Below the pieces are notes generated by a model. That model saw nothing but the letters and a program-made list of their open reading frames with translations, searched no databases and was not told where the DNA came from. Shown in pieces: positions 8,575-16,339 of a stretch of DNA of 64,000 bases. Location: positions 930,001 to 994,000 of the forward strand of contig CAXBNI010000001.1 of assembly GCA_963977105.1 (NCBI GenBank). Reading direction: 5' to 3'. A program made the position numbers and the translations under genes. The number at the start of each line of letters is the position of its first letter. Position 1 is the stretch's first letter. The DNA is from UBA2705 sp963977105. GTDB lineage: Bacteria > Pseudomonadota > Alphaproteobacteria > Micavibrionales > Micavibrionaceae.

Positions 8575-8676
8575 GATTTAATTTTAAAATTAATTATCCC
8601 GCTCAACAACCACACCGCTTACGGCACTTTAAAACGAGCATAAGGCTAACAAACATAATACTGCCGTCGAAGAGTG

Positions 8677-9039
8677 TTAACTTGGAGAGAAATACTTCGT
8701 TTTTACTGTCAGGCCGTTCACATGCCCTTTATTTCCTCGTGCCTCAGACCAGACATCCATATTAAAGGGAACATCCACACCATCTTGTAATGCGGTTATT
8801 AGCTCTTGTTCAGAATTTGCGGATAAGAGATAGCTATCAATTGAATTCTCGCGCATAAGCCCATCTGTGATCAAGACAGCAAGGTGAAACTGTGTAGACA
8901 ACTCTTGCCCCTCGAAAGTATCATGCTCTATTTCTGGGCTTAGAATATCACACGCACCATTGAGAATTTTAATCTCTAAGGGCCTAGAGTGAGTTTTTTC
9001 TGGCGCTTGCGCTGCTTCCAATGTTCCTTGTAACTTCAC
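8677..9039 (-). CDS. Unknown protein in the prophage cluster
   Basis: 120 residues from a GTG at 9039, preferred because GGAAGG lies eight bases upstream; an in-frame ATG at 9102 lacks a ribosome site and would add a hydrophobic stretch. The sequence reads as mixed alpha/beta (PLEIKILNGACDILSP, FHLAVLITDGLMREN, then a helix SEQELITALQDG). No known motif, signal peptide or membrane helix is seen. A TATAAT (9191-9186 on this strand) stands about 140 bases upstream without a matching -35. It lies between the Bbp19-like gene and the scaffold promoter. It may be a phage accessory gene; I do not recognise the family. Confidence 0.6.
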   Translation of the reverse strand: MKLQGTLEAAQAPEKTHSRPLEIKILNGACDILSPEIEHDTFEGQELSTQFHLAVLITDGLMRENSIDSYLLSANSEQELITALQDGVDVPFNMDVWSEARGNKGHVNGLTVKTKYFSPS

Positions 9040-9247
9040 GATAAAAACCTTCCGCAGTAATATTAATTTATCACACCACGATACAGTTATATGTAAAAAC
9101 AAGCAAGTAAAATTTAGCGCTTGGTACTTGTTGGTTTATTAAACAACATTCTGGCGGTTCGTTTAATATGACCTTAAATCTGTACATTATAGGCAAGGGT
9201 ATTAAATGCCGCACATGCGTGCTATATGCGCTGTACGATGGCGTTAT

Positions 9248-9538
9248 TTACCCGCCTTTGGCCTGTGCCATCAGGCGTTCAATGTGCTGCACCAATTGGC
9301 GCTGTCCTTCACGGTAGCGAAGCATTTCATTGCTGACCTCTGGGCCAAGGGTATTGCAGCTATAATGGCTATGTAGCCATGCCAAAACTTTTTCGCCGTC
9401 CCCTGTTGAAAAACAGCGCAAGAAAGCAGGTGCAATATCCCGCGCCTGCGGCGCCCCGCCACCGAGATATTCTTTGCGGCATTTGGAAAAGGCGGGTGAA
9501 ATGCAGCTTACGTTTTGGTTTTTGCGTGTTTTAAACAT
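9248..9538 (-). CDS. Bbp19-like phage protein
   Basis: 96 residues. The C-terminal 50 residues (F-STGDGEKVLAWLHSHY, then EMLRYREGQRQLVQHIERLM) follow the pattern I recall from Bbp19-type proteins: a short helix-turn with DG-K/R-VL and a closing 'reG-r-lv-hI' helix. These small proteins are common next to podovirus portal genes, and their function is not established. The N-terminal 30 residues are basic with Cys residues and look poorly structured. The start overlaps the end of the portal gene by eight bases, so the two are translationally coupled. Confidence 0.7.
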   Translation of the reverse strand: MFKTRKNQNVSCISPAFSKCRKEYLGGGAPQARDIAPAFLRCFSTGDGEKVLAWLHSHYSCNTLGPEVSNEMLRYREGQRQLVQHIERLMAQAKGG

Positions 9539-11075
9539 TTGTGATTTCTCCTTGATTTATAGCGGCAGGTCTTAAACTTTCGGCGATGGTGGATAAATCA
9601 GCGTCGTCTAGGCCAAGTACAGCGTCGAGACTGTCGTCACGTTTAATCAGATGGTTTGGCACGCCAAGTGCTTCGCCCAAAAACTTTGCCGCCTCAACAT
9701 GGTCAACAACCATTGCCGCGGCGGGGCCCATAGCCTGCACGGTTTGCAGCCATGACAAAGTGGTTTGAATGTTACGCTGCCCCTGCGCGCGCGCCAAAGG
9801 TGAGCGGTATTCAAGCGAGATTGTTCGCCCGTCCAATATCAAGTCAGGAATTTCACCACGGCGTTTAAGAATATCAAAAACACGGCGAATTAATGGAGTC
9901 AGCAATTCTGCCTGTAAACGCCCATACGTCGCGCCTAGGATCTCTGCCATTGCTGATGCGCGTTCTAACACTTCTGTTGCCGTCATTGAGCGCCCCCCGA
10001 CCATGCCAAGGCGATCAATTAACAGGGCATGGCGAATGCGCGCGCGTAAATCTTCTAGGACTAATTCTGACACATCAAACTTGCCGGGCATCTCGAGCGG
10101 AGTGAGACCGCGCGAACCAACAGCCTTTGGAATAATCGCGCCTGGTTTTAATTCAATATTCGCCGCATTTAATACCCCATCGTCATCAGCCTGCCAAATA
10201 CCTGTCACCGCTATGGATGCGTTTTTCAGGACTAATTCCACCACTTTATTAGCGGTTTTAATATCGGGCAGCGCTTTCATCACAGGCGAGCGCCCATAGA
10301 CTTCACCAGGGGATTTCATCCAGCGAAAATTAATGAAAGGCGAATGCATTAATTTTTGGCGATGAATAAACTCATCTTCATCGGGTAGAATCACGTCATA
10401 CATAAAATACGTTGCCACAGGCGTAACAGATTCTAGGACATTAATTTTGATTTTGGGATCACGTTTCAGTTTAGCCTCGAGGCTGACGGGTAATTCTGCT
10501 TGGGGGAAGCGCGCCATAATTTGTTCGATGGTCATTTCAAACATGCGGTAGGTGCTATCAATCGCGCCGCTTGCCCCTTCGGACACGGCGAATTGCTGCA
10601 GTGGCAATGCGGTGAATTTTAATGCCGAAAACTCCCCTGCTGCGGCTTCTTCAACCATAATGCTTGCTGTACCGCCAATGACTAAATCCAAAAACGACTG
10701 ATGAATTTCGACATTAAAATTACTGCGATCAAGGTGGTCTTGAATAATTTTAGCGATACGGTCGAGCTTCGGGGCTATTTTATCAGCTTGTTCGTCGCTA
10801 AGGTCTGGGCCCGGTTTAAAACCAAACCATGCAGACCAAGGCGGCGCCAAGTTGGCCAGTAGGCTGGAGGCGAGCTGATCCGTCGCATCCATCGCTGTGC
10901 CATCATAAATATGCGCCCCATAAGACTTGCCTGCTGAGTTATTCGCCAAAGACGAACTGCGCTGCGGCAATGTATATTCATAGCAATCCGCCCAGAGGGA
11001 TTCCCATTTATTTTTTTGCTCAAGCGCGGCTTGGTAGCGCTCTTTAATAATTCGCATATCCTTGCGCTCTTCCAT
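9531..11075 (-). CDS. Portal (head-tail connector) protein
   Basis: 514 residues counted from the ATG at 11075, which has AGGGGAA seven bases upstream; another ATG at 11081 is too close to it. Family features: RYQAALEQKNKWESLWADCYEYTLP at the N-terminus, YDGTAMDATDQLASSLLANLAPPW around 60-80, W-KSPGEVYGRSPV-KALPDIK in the middle, then GGRSMTATEVLERASAMAEILG. These define the T7 gp8-type head-tail connector that forms the dodecameric DNA gate at one capsid vertex. Length is close to the T7 protein (about 536). It sits at the expected place, upstream of scaffold and capsid genes. Confidence 0.92.
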   Translation of the reverse strand: MEERKDMRIIKERYQAALEQKNKWESLWADCYEYTLPQRSSSLANNSAGKSYGAHIYDGTAMDATDQLASSLLANLAPPWSAWFGFKPGPDLSDEQADKIAPKLDRIAKIIQDHLDRSNFNVEIHQSFLDLVIGGTASIMVEEAAAGEFSALKFTALPLQQFAVSEGASGAIDSTYRMFEMTIEQIMARFPQAELPVSLEAKLKRDPKIKINVLESVTPVATYFMYDVILPDEDEFIHRQKLMHSPFINFRWMKSPGEVYGRSPVMKALPDIKTANKVVELVLKNASIAVTGIWQADDDGVLNAANIELKPGAIIPKAVGSRGLTPLEMPGKFDVSELVLEDLRARIRHALLIDRLGMVGGRSMTATEVLERASAMAEILGATYGRLQAELLTPLIRRVFDILKRRGEIPDLILDGRTISLEYRSPLARAQGQRNIQTTLSWLQTVQAMGPAAAMVVDHVEAAKFLGEALGVPNHLIKRDDSLDAVLGLDDADLSTIAESLRPAAINQGEITNV

Positions 11076-11077
11076 GA

Positions 11078-11380
11078 TCATTCCCCTAATAGAGATTTGC
11101 GATTTGGCGTAATTTTGTTGGTGCTCAACAATCCGCCGAAACTTGTTTTTACAGTGCCCGTACGGCCACGTGATCGACGCACTAAGTTTTCAGCGCGGAG
11201 CGTTGATACTTCGCTATCACTTAGCCCTGCATCACTTGTTGCTGTATCTTCACTCGTTGCGCTTGTGCCTGTATCGGTAGATACTGAACTTACTGACGAC
11301 AGGTTTGATACGGCGGGTACGCTGACATATTGCACGCGCATAGGGGCTGGGGTCTTGGGGTTTGAAACGAGGCTGCCCAT
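11078..11380 (-). CDS. Small phage structural-module protein
   Basis: 100 residues. The middle (25-58) is a Ser/Thr-rich low-complexity stretch. The C-terminus carries LVRRSRGRTGTVKTSFGGLL followed by RKSLLGE, a pattern recurring in small genes next to portals of alphaproteobacterial phages (RGR-GT, then TLLG-type end). A good AAGGAGAA precedes the ATG. The stop codon lies two bases from the portal start. Function is not known; head completion or a virion role is a guess from location. Confidence 0.6.
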   Translation of the reverse strand: MGSLVSNPKTPAPMRVQYVSVPAVSNLSSVSSVSTDTGTSATSEDTATSDAGLSDSEVSTLRAENLVRRSRGRTGTVKTSFGGLLSTNKITPNRKSLLGE

Positions 11381-11421
11381 TAGATTCTCCTTAGTTACAG
11401 ATTGATATATATGGTTTTTAT

Positions 11422-11781
11422 TTAAAATTCGCTACGTAGCGCCTTGTATAGCTGCCACGGTGTAAACACCTTAAATTTGCGCAGGCCAATAATACGTTTC
11501 ACCGCTTCAACACAAGTGAAAAACATTGGTGCCTGCGCACGCTTTTCAGGAGCGGATAGTGGCACTTTTACCGCCAAGCAATTTTGCTGTTCTATCCATT
11601 GAATAACATTATAAGTCGCGGGTAAGTCGTGGCTTATAACTTCTGTGTAATGGGCCATGGGGTCTATGCTCACCCATTTCTGACCGTCATTAAGCATGAC
11701 AAAGCAATGCCGAAAACCAGGTTTTAAAAATTTAAGATACCAAATTTCGCTAACGCCGGAAAATACTACCCAGCACTGCAT
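11422..11781 (-). CDS. Conserved prophage protein, possible papain-like fold
   Basis: 119 residues. Two conserved-looking blocks stand out: LKPGFRHCFVMLNDG near the N-terminus and FFTCVEAVKRIIGLRKFKVFTPWQLYKAL near the C-terminus. I recall this pair from small genes of alphaproteobacterial prophages and host genomes. A Cys at the head of a helix (CVEAVKR) with a His elsewhere (FRHC) suggests a small cysteine-peptidase or NlpC/P60-related fold, but that is inference. There is no signal peptide. The ATG overlaps the stop of the preceding gene by one base (TAATG), so translation is coupled. Confidence 0.55.
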   Translation of the reverse strand: MQCWVVFSGVSEIWYLKFLKPGFRHCFVMLNDGQKWVSIDPMAHYTEVISHDLPATYNVIQWIEQQNCLAVKVPLSAPEKRAQAPMFFTCVEAVKRIIGLRKFKVFTPWQLYKALRSEF

Positions 11782-12254
11782 TACTGTTGGAATTCCGTGA
11801 ATACGGTGTCATTCGCCGAGGTCATCGCGAAGACAGGATATTCATCCGCTTCGACTTCATAGGCTTTAAGGTCTGGCCAGTCATTGGCCTTTGCCACGAT
11901 GCCCTTAGCGATCAGCACTTCTTCGAGCACCTCCATGGCTTCTTGCCATATGCTCGCGGCGCGCATTTCTTTGGGGTGGTAACGGTCTGGGGCATGCTGG
12001 CGGCGGCCATAATGGCGCATCACCATTATATGGTCACGCAATAAGCGGCGGTTGCGGCGCAGACGATCCACAATTGTTAAGATGTCAGATGGTAAACACG
12101 GACGGTTATACTTCCCCGCGCCGGCCCCGATACGCGCACCATCAAGCAATGCCTGATTGGCGGTTATGAACCAAAACCACGTGTCTTCTACTGATGGAAA
12201 TTTATCGATATCGCCCAGTGTATTCACTACTGGGTAGTAATTTTTCTTACTCAT
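11781..12254 (-). CDS. Conserved prophage protein, first gene of late operon
   Basis: 157 residues. The core CLPSDILTIVDRLRRNRRLLRDHIMVMRHYGRRQ and the following helix IWQEAMEVLEEVLIAKGIVA are highly basic and helical, and resemble a family I recall from prophage heads in Rhodospirillales-type bacteria. A DNA- or RNA-binding role would fit the basic helices, but no named fold is recognised. It is the first gene after the LexA-covered promoter (12315-12343), with a 54-base leader and AAGGGAGAAAG upstream of the ATG. Its place at the head of the cluster could fit an early regulator or packaging protein; this is inference. Confidence 0.6.
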   Translation of the reverse strand: MSKKNYYPVVNTLGDIDKFPSVEDTWFWFITANQALLDGARIGAGAGKYNRPCLPSDILTIVDRLRRNRRLLRDHIMVMRHYGRRQHAPDRYHPKEMRAASIWQEAMEVLEEVLIAKGIVAKANDWPDLKAYEVEADEYPVFAMTSANDTVFTEFQQ

Positions 12255-12297
12255 GTCTTTCTCCCTTGCACATTAAAGGCACAAAACAAATACAGCT

Positions 12298-12312
12298 GTT
12301 CCCTTTATGTTC
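12298..12312 (+). promoter_or_regulatory. LexA box (GTTC-N7-GTTC)
   Basis: GTTC (12298-12301), seven bases, GTTC (12309-12312). This is an exact copy of the direct-repeat operator used by alphaproteobacterial LexA. It lies over the expected start point (near 12308) of the leftward promoter whose -10 is at 12315-12320, so bound LexA would block it and DNA damage would release it. Confidence 0.75.
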
Positions 12313-12314
12313 TT

Positions 12315-12343
12315 AATATGTTACCATTCCATCAGGGTGTCAA
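12315..12343 (-). promoter_or_regulatory. Main leftward promoter of the prophage structural genes
   Basis: On the minus strand TTGACA (12338-12343), a 17-base spacer, then CATATT (12315-12320; four of six). Start near 12308. It heads the run of genes from 12254 leftward and is overlapped downstream by the LexA box. The divergent S24 regulator gene starts 59 bases away, so that protein may also bind here. Confidence 0.7.
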
Positions 12344-12401
12344 GTTAAAATATGATTTTTTTCCTATTTTTATTTTTGAACTTATATGTAAGACTAGGGA
12401 T

Positions 12402-13049
12402 ATGTACACACATGAAGCGATTTGGCGCGCAATTGACCGCCTTGCAAAAATATCAGGATATTCAGCATCTGGCCTTGCAATAAAAGCAGGGCTAGACCCG
12501 ACAAGCTTTAATAAAAGTAAGCGCATTCAACCCAATGGTAAAGCGCGGTGGCCGTCAATGGAGAGTATCTCAAAAGTTCTCTCCGTGACAAATACGGTTA
12601 TGTTTGATTTCGTGAAGCTCATGGAAGACAGCCCCCCTTCTGTCAGCGATTCTCCGGTAAAAAAACCTGCGATTCCTGTTTTAGGATTCGCCCAAGCTGG
12701 CCGCGACGGGTATTTCGACACTGATGGCGCGCCCATTATTGATAAATGGGGTGAAGTGCCTTTGGATAATTTAATGGGTGACGATTTATTTGCCTTAGAA
12801 GTTAATGGTGATTCTATGCTGCCGCTTTACCGTGATGGTGACCTTATTATCATCTCTCAAAACGATGCTTTAAAGAATGGCGATCGCGGCGTGTTTAAAC
12901 TCGCCAATGGCGAAATCATGGTCAAAGAAGTCGGGAAATCAACCACGGCAGGTTTTACGTTAAAGTCTTTCAATCCAGAATTTGATGATATAAAATTGGC
13001 ACGTAAAGACGTGCTTTGGCAAGGGCGCGTCGCGTGGGTTAGCCAATAA
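12402..13049 (+). CDS. S24 (LexA/CI-type) transcriptional regulator
   Basis: 215 residues from the ATG at 12402. Residues 1-70 hold a helix-turn-helix (SGLAIKAGLDPTSFNKSKR). Residues 95-215 form an S24 peptidase domain: Ala-Gly cleavage candidate in FAQAGRDGYF, nucleophile Ser in VNGDSMLPLY, and general-base Lys in GEIMVKEV. The protein should therefore cut itself, as LexA and CI do. I recall near-identical N-termini (WRAIDRLA...GLSASGLA-KAGLDPT) in many alphaproteobacterial chromosomes, so it may be a host gene rather than the prophage repressor. It is divergent from the phage structural genes with the shared control region between them. AGGGA lies only one base before the ATG, an unusual spacing. 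Confidence 0.82.
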   Translation: MYTHEAIWRAIDRLAKISGYSASGLAIKAGLDPTSFNKSKRIQPNGKARWPSMESISKVLSVTNTVMFDFVKLMEDSPPSVSDSPVKKPAIPVLGFAQAGRDGYFDTDGAPIIDKWGEVPLDNLMGDDLFALEVNGDSMLPLYRDGDLIIISQNDALKNGDRGVFKLANGEIMVKEVGKSTTAGFTLKSFNPEFDDIKLARKDVLWQGRVAWVSQ

Positions 13050-13135
13050 ATTTAACGGGGCTTGAAACCTTACGGGACATTGCTACGTTAGTACCAGTAT
13101 GACTTTAAACACTTAAACATTTAAGGATTTTTTAC

Positions 13136-13567
13136 ATGAAGACACCTACATCCATTGCCTATAAAACCAAAGCAACCGCAACAGGCGGCCGTGATGGCAC
13201 AGCCAAATCGGAAGACGGTCAACTATCCGTTAAACTTGCGAAGCCTGCTGAGCTTGGCGGCACAGGCGAAGAAGGCACAAACCCTGAACAGCTATTTGCC
13301 GCGGGTTATAGCGCGTGCTTCATCGGCGCAACGCATTTTGTTGCTGGCAATGAGAAAATAGAGCTGCCTGAAGATTTCTCCATCACAGGCGAAGTCGGCA
13401 TCGGCCCGACAGAAGGCGGCTTTGCGATTGACGTTGAATTATTCATCAGCCTACCCGGTATGGATAAAGCAGCCGCCCAAGACTTAATTGAAAAAGCGCA
13501 TCAAGTTTGCCCATATTCAAACGCAACACGTGGAAACATTGATGTCCGCCTGACATTGGTTGACTAA
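13136..13567 (+). CDS. ohr: Organic hydroperoxide resistance protein (Ohr/OsmC)
   Basis: 143 residues, the usual Ohr length. The two redox cysteines are present: C61 in AGYSACFIGA and C125 in AHQVCPYSNATRGN, both in the contexts typical of Ohr rather than OsmC. The enzyme reduces organic and fatty-acid hydroperoxides in the cytoplasm using lipoylated proteins. AAGGA is placed upstream of the ATG. A GNAT acetyltransferase gene follows after five bases in the same direction. No OhrR-type regulator gene is seen beside it. Confidence 0.93.
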   Translation: MKTPTSIAYKTKATATGGRDGTAKSEDGQLSVKLAKPAELGGTGEEGTNPEQLFAAGYSACFIGATHFVAGNEKIELPEDFSITGEVGIGPTEGGFAIDVELFISLPGMDKAAAQDLIEKAHQVCPYSNATRGNIDVRLTLVD

Positions 13568-13572
13568 AGCCT

Positions 13573-14019
13573 ATGTCCACAGACATTGAGATTAGACAAA
13601 TAAACATTGAAGCTTTGCCCGATATAATTAATTTATATCGGGTTTTGCGCCCTGACTGGGTCCCGCCTTCAACAACGGAGCAGCAGCTCAAAAAATGTCC
13701 CGCTTATGGCGCATATACACCAAATAATGATATGGTCGGTTTTATTTACAGCCATGATTTCGCGCCTGATATTTTAGAGCTGTACAACATTTATGTATGC
13801 CGTGCGCTGCGCGGTAAAAGTGTCGGCAGCCGTTTGCTGCAAGCGTTTGAAAAAGATGCACGTTATCGTGATTATAATGCTGTGCTGCTGTTTAATTCTG
13901 ATGCCTATGAGACCGCGCAAAAGAAAATTTCAGCCGCGCCGTTTTATTTAAAGCACGGCTATCAGAAGATCGCTATGACACCGCAAACAAAAATATTTTT
14001 CAAAAACCTTGCGGATTAA
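13573..14019 (+). CDS. GNAT-family N-acetyltransferase
   Basis: 148 residues. The acetyl-CoA motif is seen as YVCRALRGKSVGSRLLQAFE (R-x-x-x-x-G-x at about 78-95), preceded by the beta4 strand ILELYNIYV. The C-terminal half includes APFYLKHGYQKIAM, the usual beta-bulge motif. The acceptor substrate cannot be deduced. It lies five bases after ohr, likely in the same transcript, and its 3' end overlaps the convergent peptidase gene by four bases. Confidence 0.8.
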   Translation: MSTDIEIRQINIEALPDIINLYRVLRPDWVPPSTTEQQLKKCPAYGAYTPNNDMVGFIYSHDFAPDILELYNIYVCRALRGKSVGSRLLQAFEKDARYRDYNAVLLFNSDAYETAQKKISAAPFYLKHGYQKIAMTPQTKIFFKNLAD

Positions 14020-14957
14020 GGCTTTGGCGACGTGAGCTTGGGCGCTGTCTTCATATCCACCTTATTTGATAAAAACCCTTTGACGGTGCGGATGTAATCC
14101 TTATTACCGTCCGACATAACGGCATGTCCTGCATTGGGGACGACGTGCAACTGCGCACCGCTAATCTGCCCCTGCACTTCTTTCATGTAAGCTGGTGTTG
14201 CTGTGTCATATTCGCCGCAGATGATTTGCGTCGGCGCGGTGATATCCTTTAAACGTGGGAATAAATCTACGTCAGATAATGTGCCGCTATGTGTGAACTC
14301 GCTCGGCCCCCACATCGCGTTATACAGCTCTCGATTGGAACGCTTGCCATTTGCGATTACGGCCGATGGCGTTTTTGCAGCACGTGAGAAATGGCGTTTG
14401 CCGAAAAAGGCATCGGCGGCCTGATATTCAGCGCTATCTGTCGTGCCATTTTTCTCACACTCACGGATAGTTTTTTGCATTTCTGGCGGCAATTGCGCAA
14501 GCAGCTTATTGCAATCCTCTACCCATCTCTGGGTCGAAATTAAAGGCGCTGAGAATATTAGCCCCGCCACCCGATCTGGATGTTTGAGCGCAAACTCACC
14601 AATAATAACGCCCCCCCATGAATGACCGAGTAAAATAGCTTTGTCTATGCCGAGCGCATCCAATAAGTGAAGCGGTTCTTCGGCGAACCGGTCAACATCC
14701 ATTAGCTTGTCCGTGAGCGCAGCAGGCGACAGATATGAACCCAATTGGTCATAGCCTAAAATCGGGCGGCTATCGGCAATATCATGCAAAGAATCATACA
14801 TCCCAATATGCGACCCACCAGGGCCGCCATGTACCAAAACCAATGGCGCGCGGTTTTTAAATTTTTCATTGTGGGGGAGGTAATAACGGTAGCCGACTTC
14901 GCCGCCATCAACTGCGATCTTGCCTGCTTTTTCTAATGAATGTTTCTTAATTGCCAT
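14016..14957 (-). CDS. Proline iminopeptidase (alpha/beta hydrolase, S33)
   Basis: 313 residues. Motifs in order: oxyanion HGGPGG near 42-47, nucleophile elbow GHSWGG, acid in ICGEYDTATP and His in VVPNAGHAVM. HGGPGG with GHSWGG is characteristic of prolyl aminopeptidases, which release N-terminal proline from peptides. A cap domain lies between about 150 and 230. There is no signal peptide, so it is cytoplasmic. The family also includes related amidases and lactone hydrolases, so substrate is not certain. It overlaps the acetyltransferase stop by four bases in convergent arrangement. Confidence 0.85.
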   Translation of the reverse strand: MAIKKHSLEKAGKIAVDGGEVGYRYYLPHNEKFKNRAPLVLVHGGPGGSHIGMYDSLHDIADSRPILGYDQLGSYLSPAALTDKLMDVDRFAEEPLHLLDALGIDKAILLGHSWGGVIIGEFALKHPDRVAGLIFSAPLISTQRWVEDCNKLLAQLPPEMQKTIRECEKNGTTDSAEYQAADAFFGKRHFSRAAKTPSAVIANGKRSNRELYNAMWGPSEFTHSGTLSDVDLFPRLKDITAPTQIICGEYDTATPAYMKEVQGQISGAQLHVVPNAGHAVMSDGNKDYIRTVKGFLSNKVDMKTAPKLTSPKP

Positions 14958-15065
14958 CTTGTTTGCTTCCCCGTTAGTTATTTCTCATAACATATAACGA
15001 TGTCGCGATCTTTGCAAATTAATCATTATTTGTTATCATCATCGATAGAGCTAAAGGAGCAAAGC

Positions 15066-16262
15066 ATGAGCAAGTCACACCAAGTATCAGACCGTACACG
15101 AAATATTTTTATTCTCTGTTTTGCCCTCATATTATGCTGGTTCATGTATGACCGCCTTGGCGTGATAACAAATAGTACGGTTGAGCCTGCAACTGTTCTG
15201 AATTGTGACAATAGCTGGACAAAAATGCGCACAGGCTCATCCACAACTTACCGTAACGTCGTAGTCTCCGCGCCTGTTGCAATGACTGATGGCGGCCAGA
15301 AAGTTACTGGCACTGTGAAAGTCCCCGAAAAACAGTGTGACAGCATGATTGGAACAGCCGTAAAGGTTTACCTTCATAAGACAGATCCTGAGAAAAGCCG
15401 TATTAACAGCCTGTTACAGTTTTGGTTATTCCCTGCAATATTTGGTTATTTGATATTCGCGATGTTGCTTAATGCACAGCGCCCACTTATTGGCATGTTG
15501 GCAACATTGGTCTTTATGGGCGGCGGCGCTTATCTTATATGCGCTGAACTTAACGTCATGAATTTAGGCAAACAAAGCGTACAAGAAACCACCAATAGCA
15601 CACCCTCGCAAATCGCCCTCGACCATTGCATTAAACGCACAATGATCGACAAAGACCTTCGTTACCGTGAAGAAATCACTTATTTGCTGTGCCAAAGCGA
15701 TAAAGTCAGTGAAATATCATCAATTTCCGACCTGATAAACTTGGAAGAGCTTTATTTACAAGGCCATAAAATGAGCAGCTTAGATAGCCTCGGATATTAC
15801 CCGAAACTTAAAAAAATATCCGTCGCAGGCGCAAAAACGCTGACCACAACGCGCGGCATCATGAATGCGCCGAACCTAAAAGAATTTTACGCGAACAAAG
15901 CTGGCCTGACTGACTTAGCGGGGCTGGACCAATTAAAAAGTTTAACGCATATCCAAGCTATGATGACTGATATCAGCGACATCTCAGCCTTAGCGCCGCT
16001 TGATAAGCTTGAACAGGTCGTTTTGAACTATAACCCGATAAGTGATATCTCCGCCCTCGCTAACAAACCAAACTTAACTGAGCTACAGGTTTATTCGAGC
16101 CATGTCACAGACATCACCCCCCTCTTCAGCAATGCAGCATTAATGATCGGCGGCATAACAAGCGAAGAAGGTTATCCCTGTGCGCAAATTTTGCACCTCA
16201 AGAGCTTGTTAAACCCGGATGCACGCTTTCATGTGCCTGATCAGTGCAAAGCGGCTGAATAA
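15066..16262 (+). CDS. DUF3592 membrane protein with leucine-rich repeats
   Basis: 398 residues from the ATG at 15066, which has AAAGGAG six bases upstream. The N-terminus has a membrane helix (ILCFALILCWFMYDRLG), then a DUF3592-like extracytoplasmic beta domain with TYRNVVVSAPV and VYLHKTDPEKS. Two more helices follow near 120-165. The C-terminal half (about 215-370) holds internalin-type leucine-rich repeats with the ~22-residue pattern L-x-x-L-x-x-L-x-x-I/L-DIS-L, for example LEQVVLNYNPISDISALA. Such repeats mediate protein binding. The pairing of DUF3592 with LRRs is unusual to me. Function is not known. Confidence 0.75.
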   Translation: MSKSHQVSDRTRNIFILCFALILCWFMYDRLGVITNSTVEPATVLNCDNSWTKMRTGSSTTYRNVVVSAPVAMTDGGQKVTGTVKVPEKQCDSMIGTAVKVYLHKTDPEKSRINSLLQFWLFPAIFGYLIFAMLLNAQRPLIGMLATLVFMGGGAYLICAELNVMNLGKQSVQETTNSTPSQIALDHCIKRTMIDKDLRYREEITYLLCQSDKVSEISSISDLINLEELYLQGHKMSSLDSLGYYPKLKKISVAGAKTLTTTRGIMNAPNLKEFYANKAGLTDLAGLDQLKSLTHIQAMMTDISDISALAPLDKLEQVVLNYNPISDISALANKPNLTELQVYSSHVTDITPLFSNAALMIGGITSEEGYPCAQILHLKSLLNPDARFHVPDQCKAAE

Positions 16263-16339
16263 TTAAGCCTTGCGTTTGCACATATAAATCCAGTATCACT
16301 TTGAGCATAATATAAAGAAGATGAGAATGAGGCCTGACC

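Noticed and set aside
9186..9191. TATAAT on the minus strand upstream of the unknown gene at 8677-9039
   Set aside because: No -35 at a suitable distance and no TG extension in the right place, so not listed as a promoter.
1..12254. Gene transfer agent of the Rhodobacter type
   Set aside because: The structural genes are podovirus type (T7-like portal, tubular proteins), not the siphovirus-like set of known gene transfer agents.
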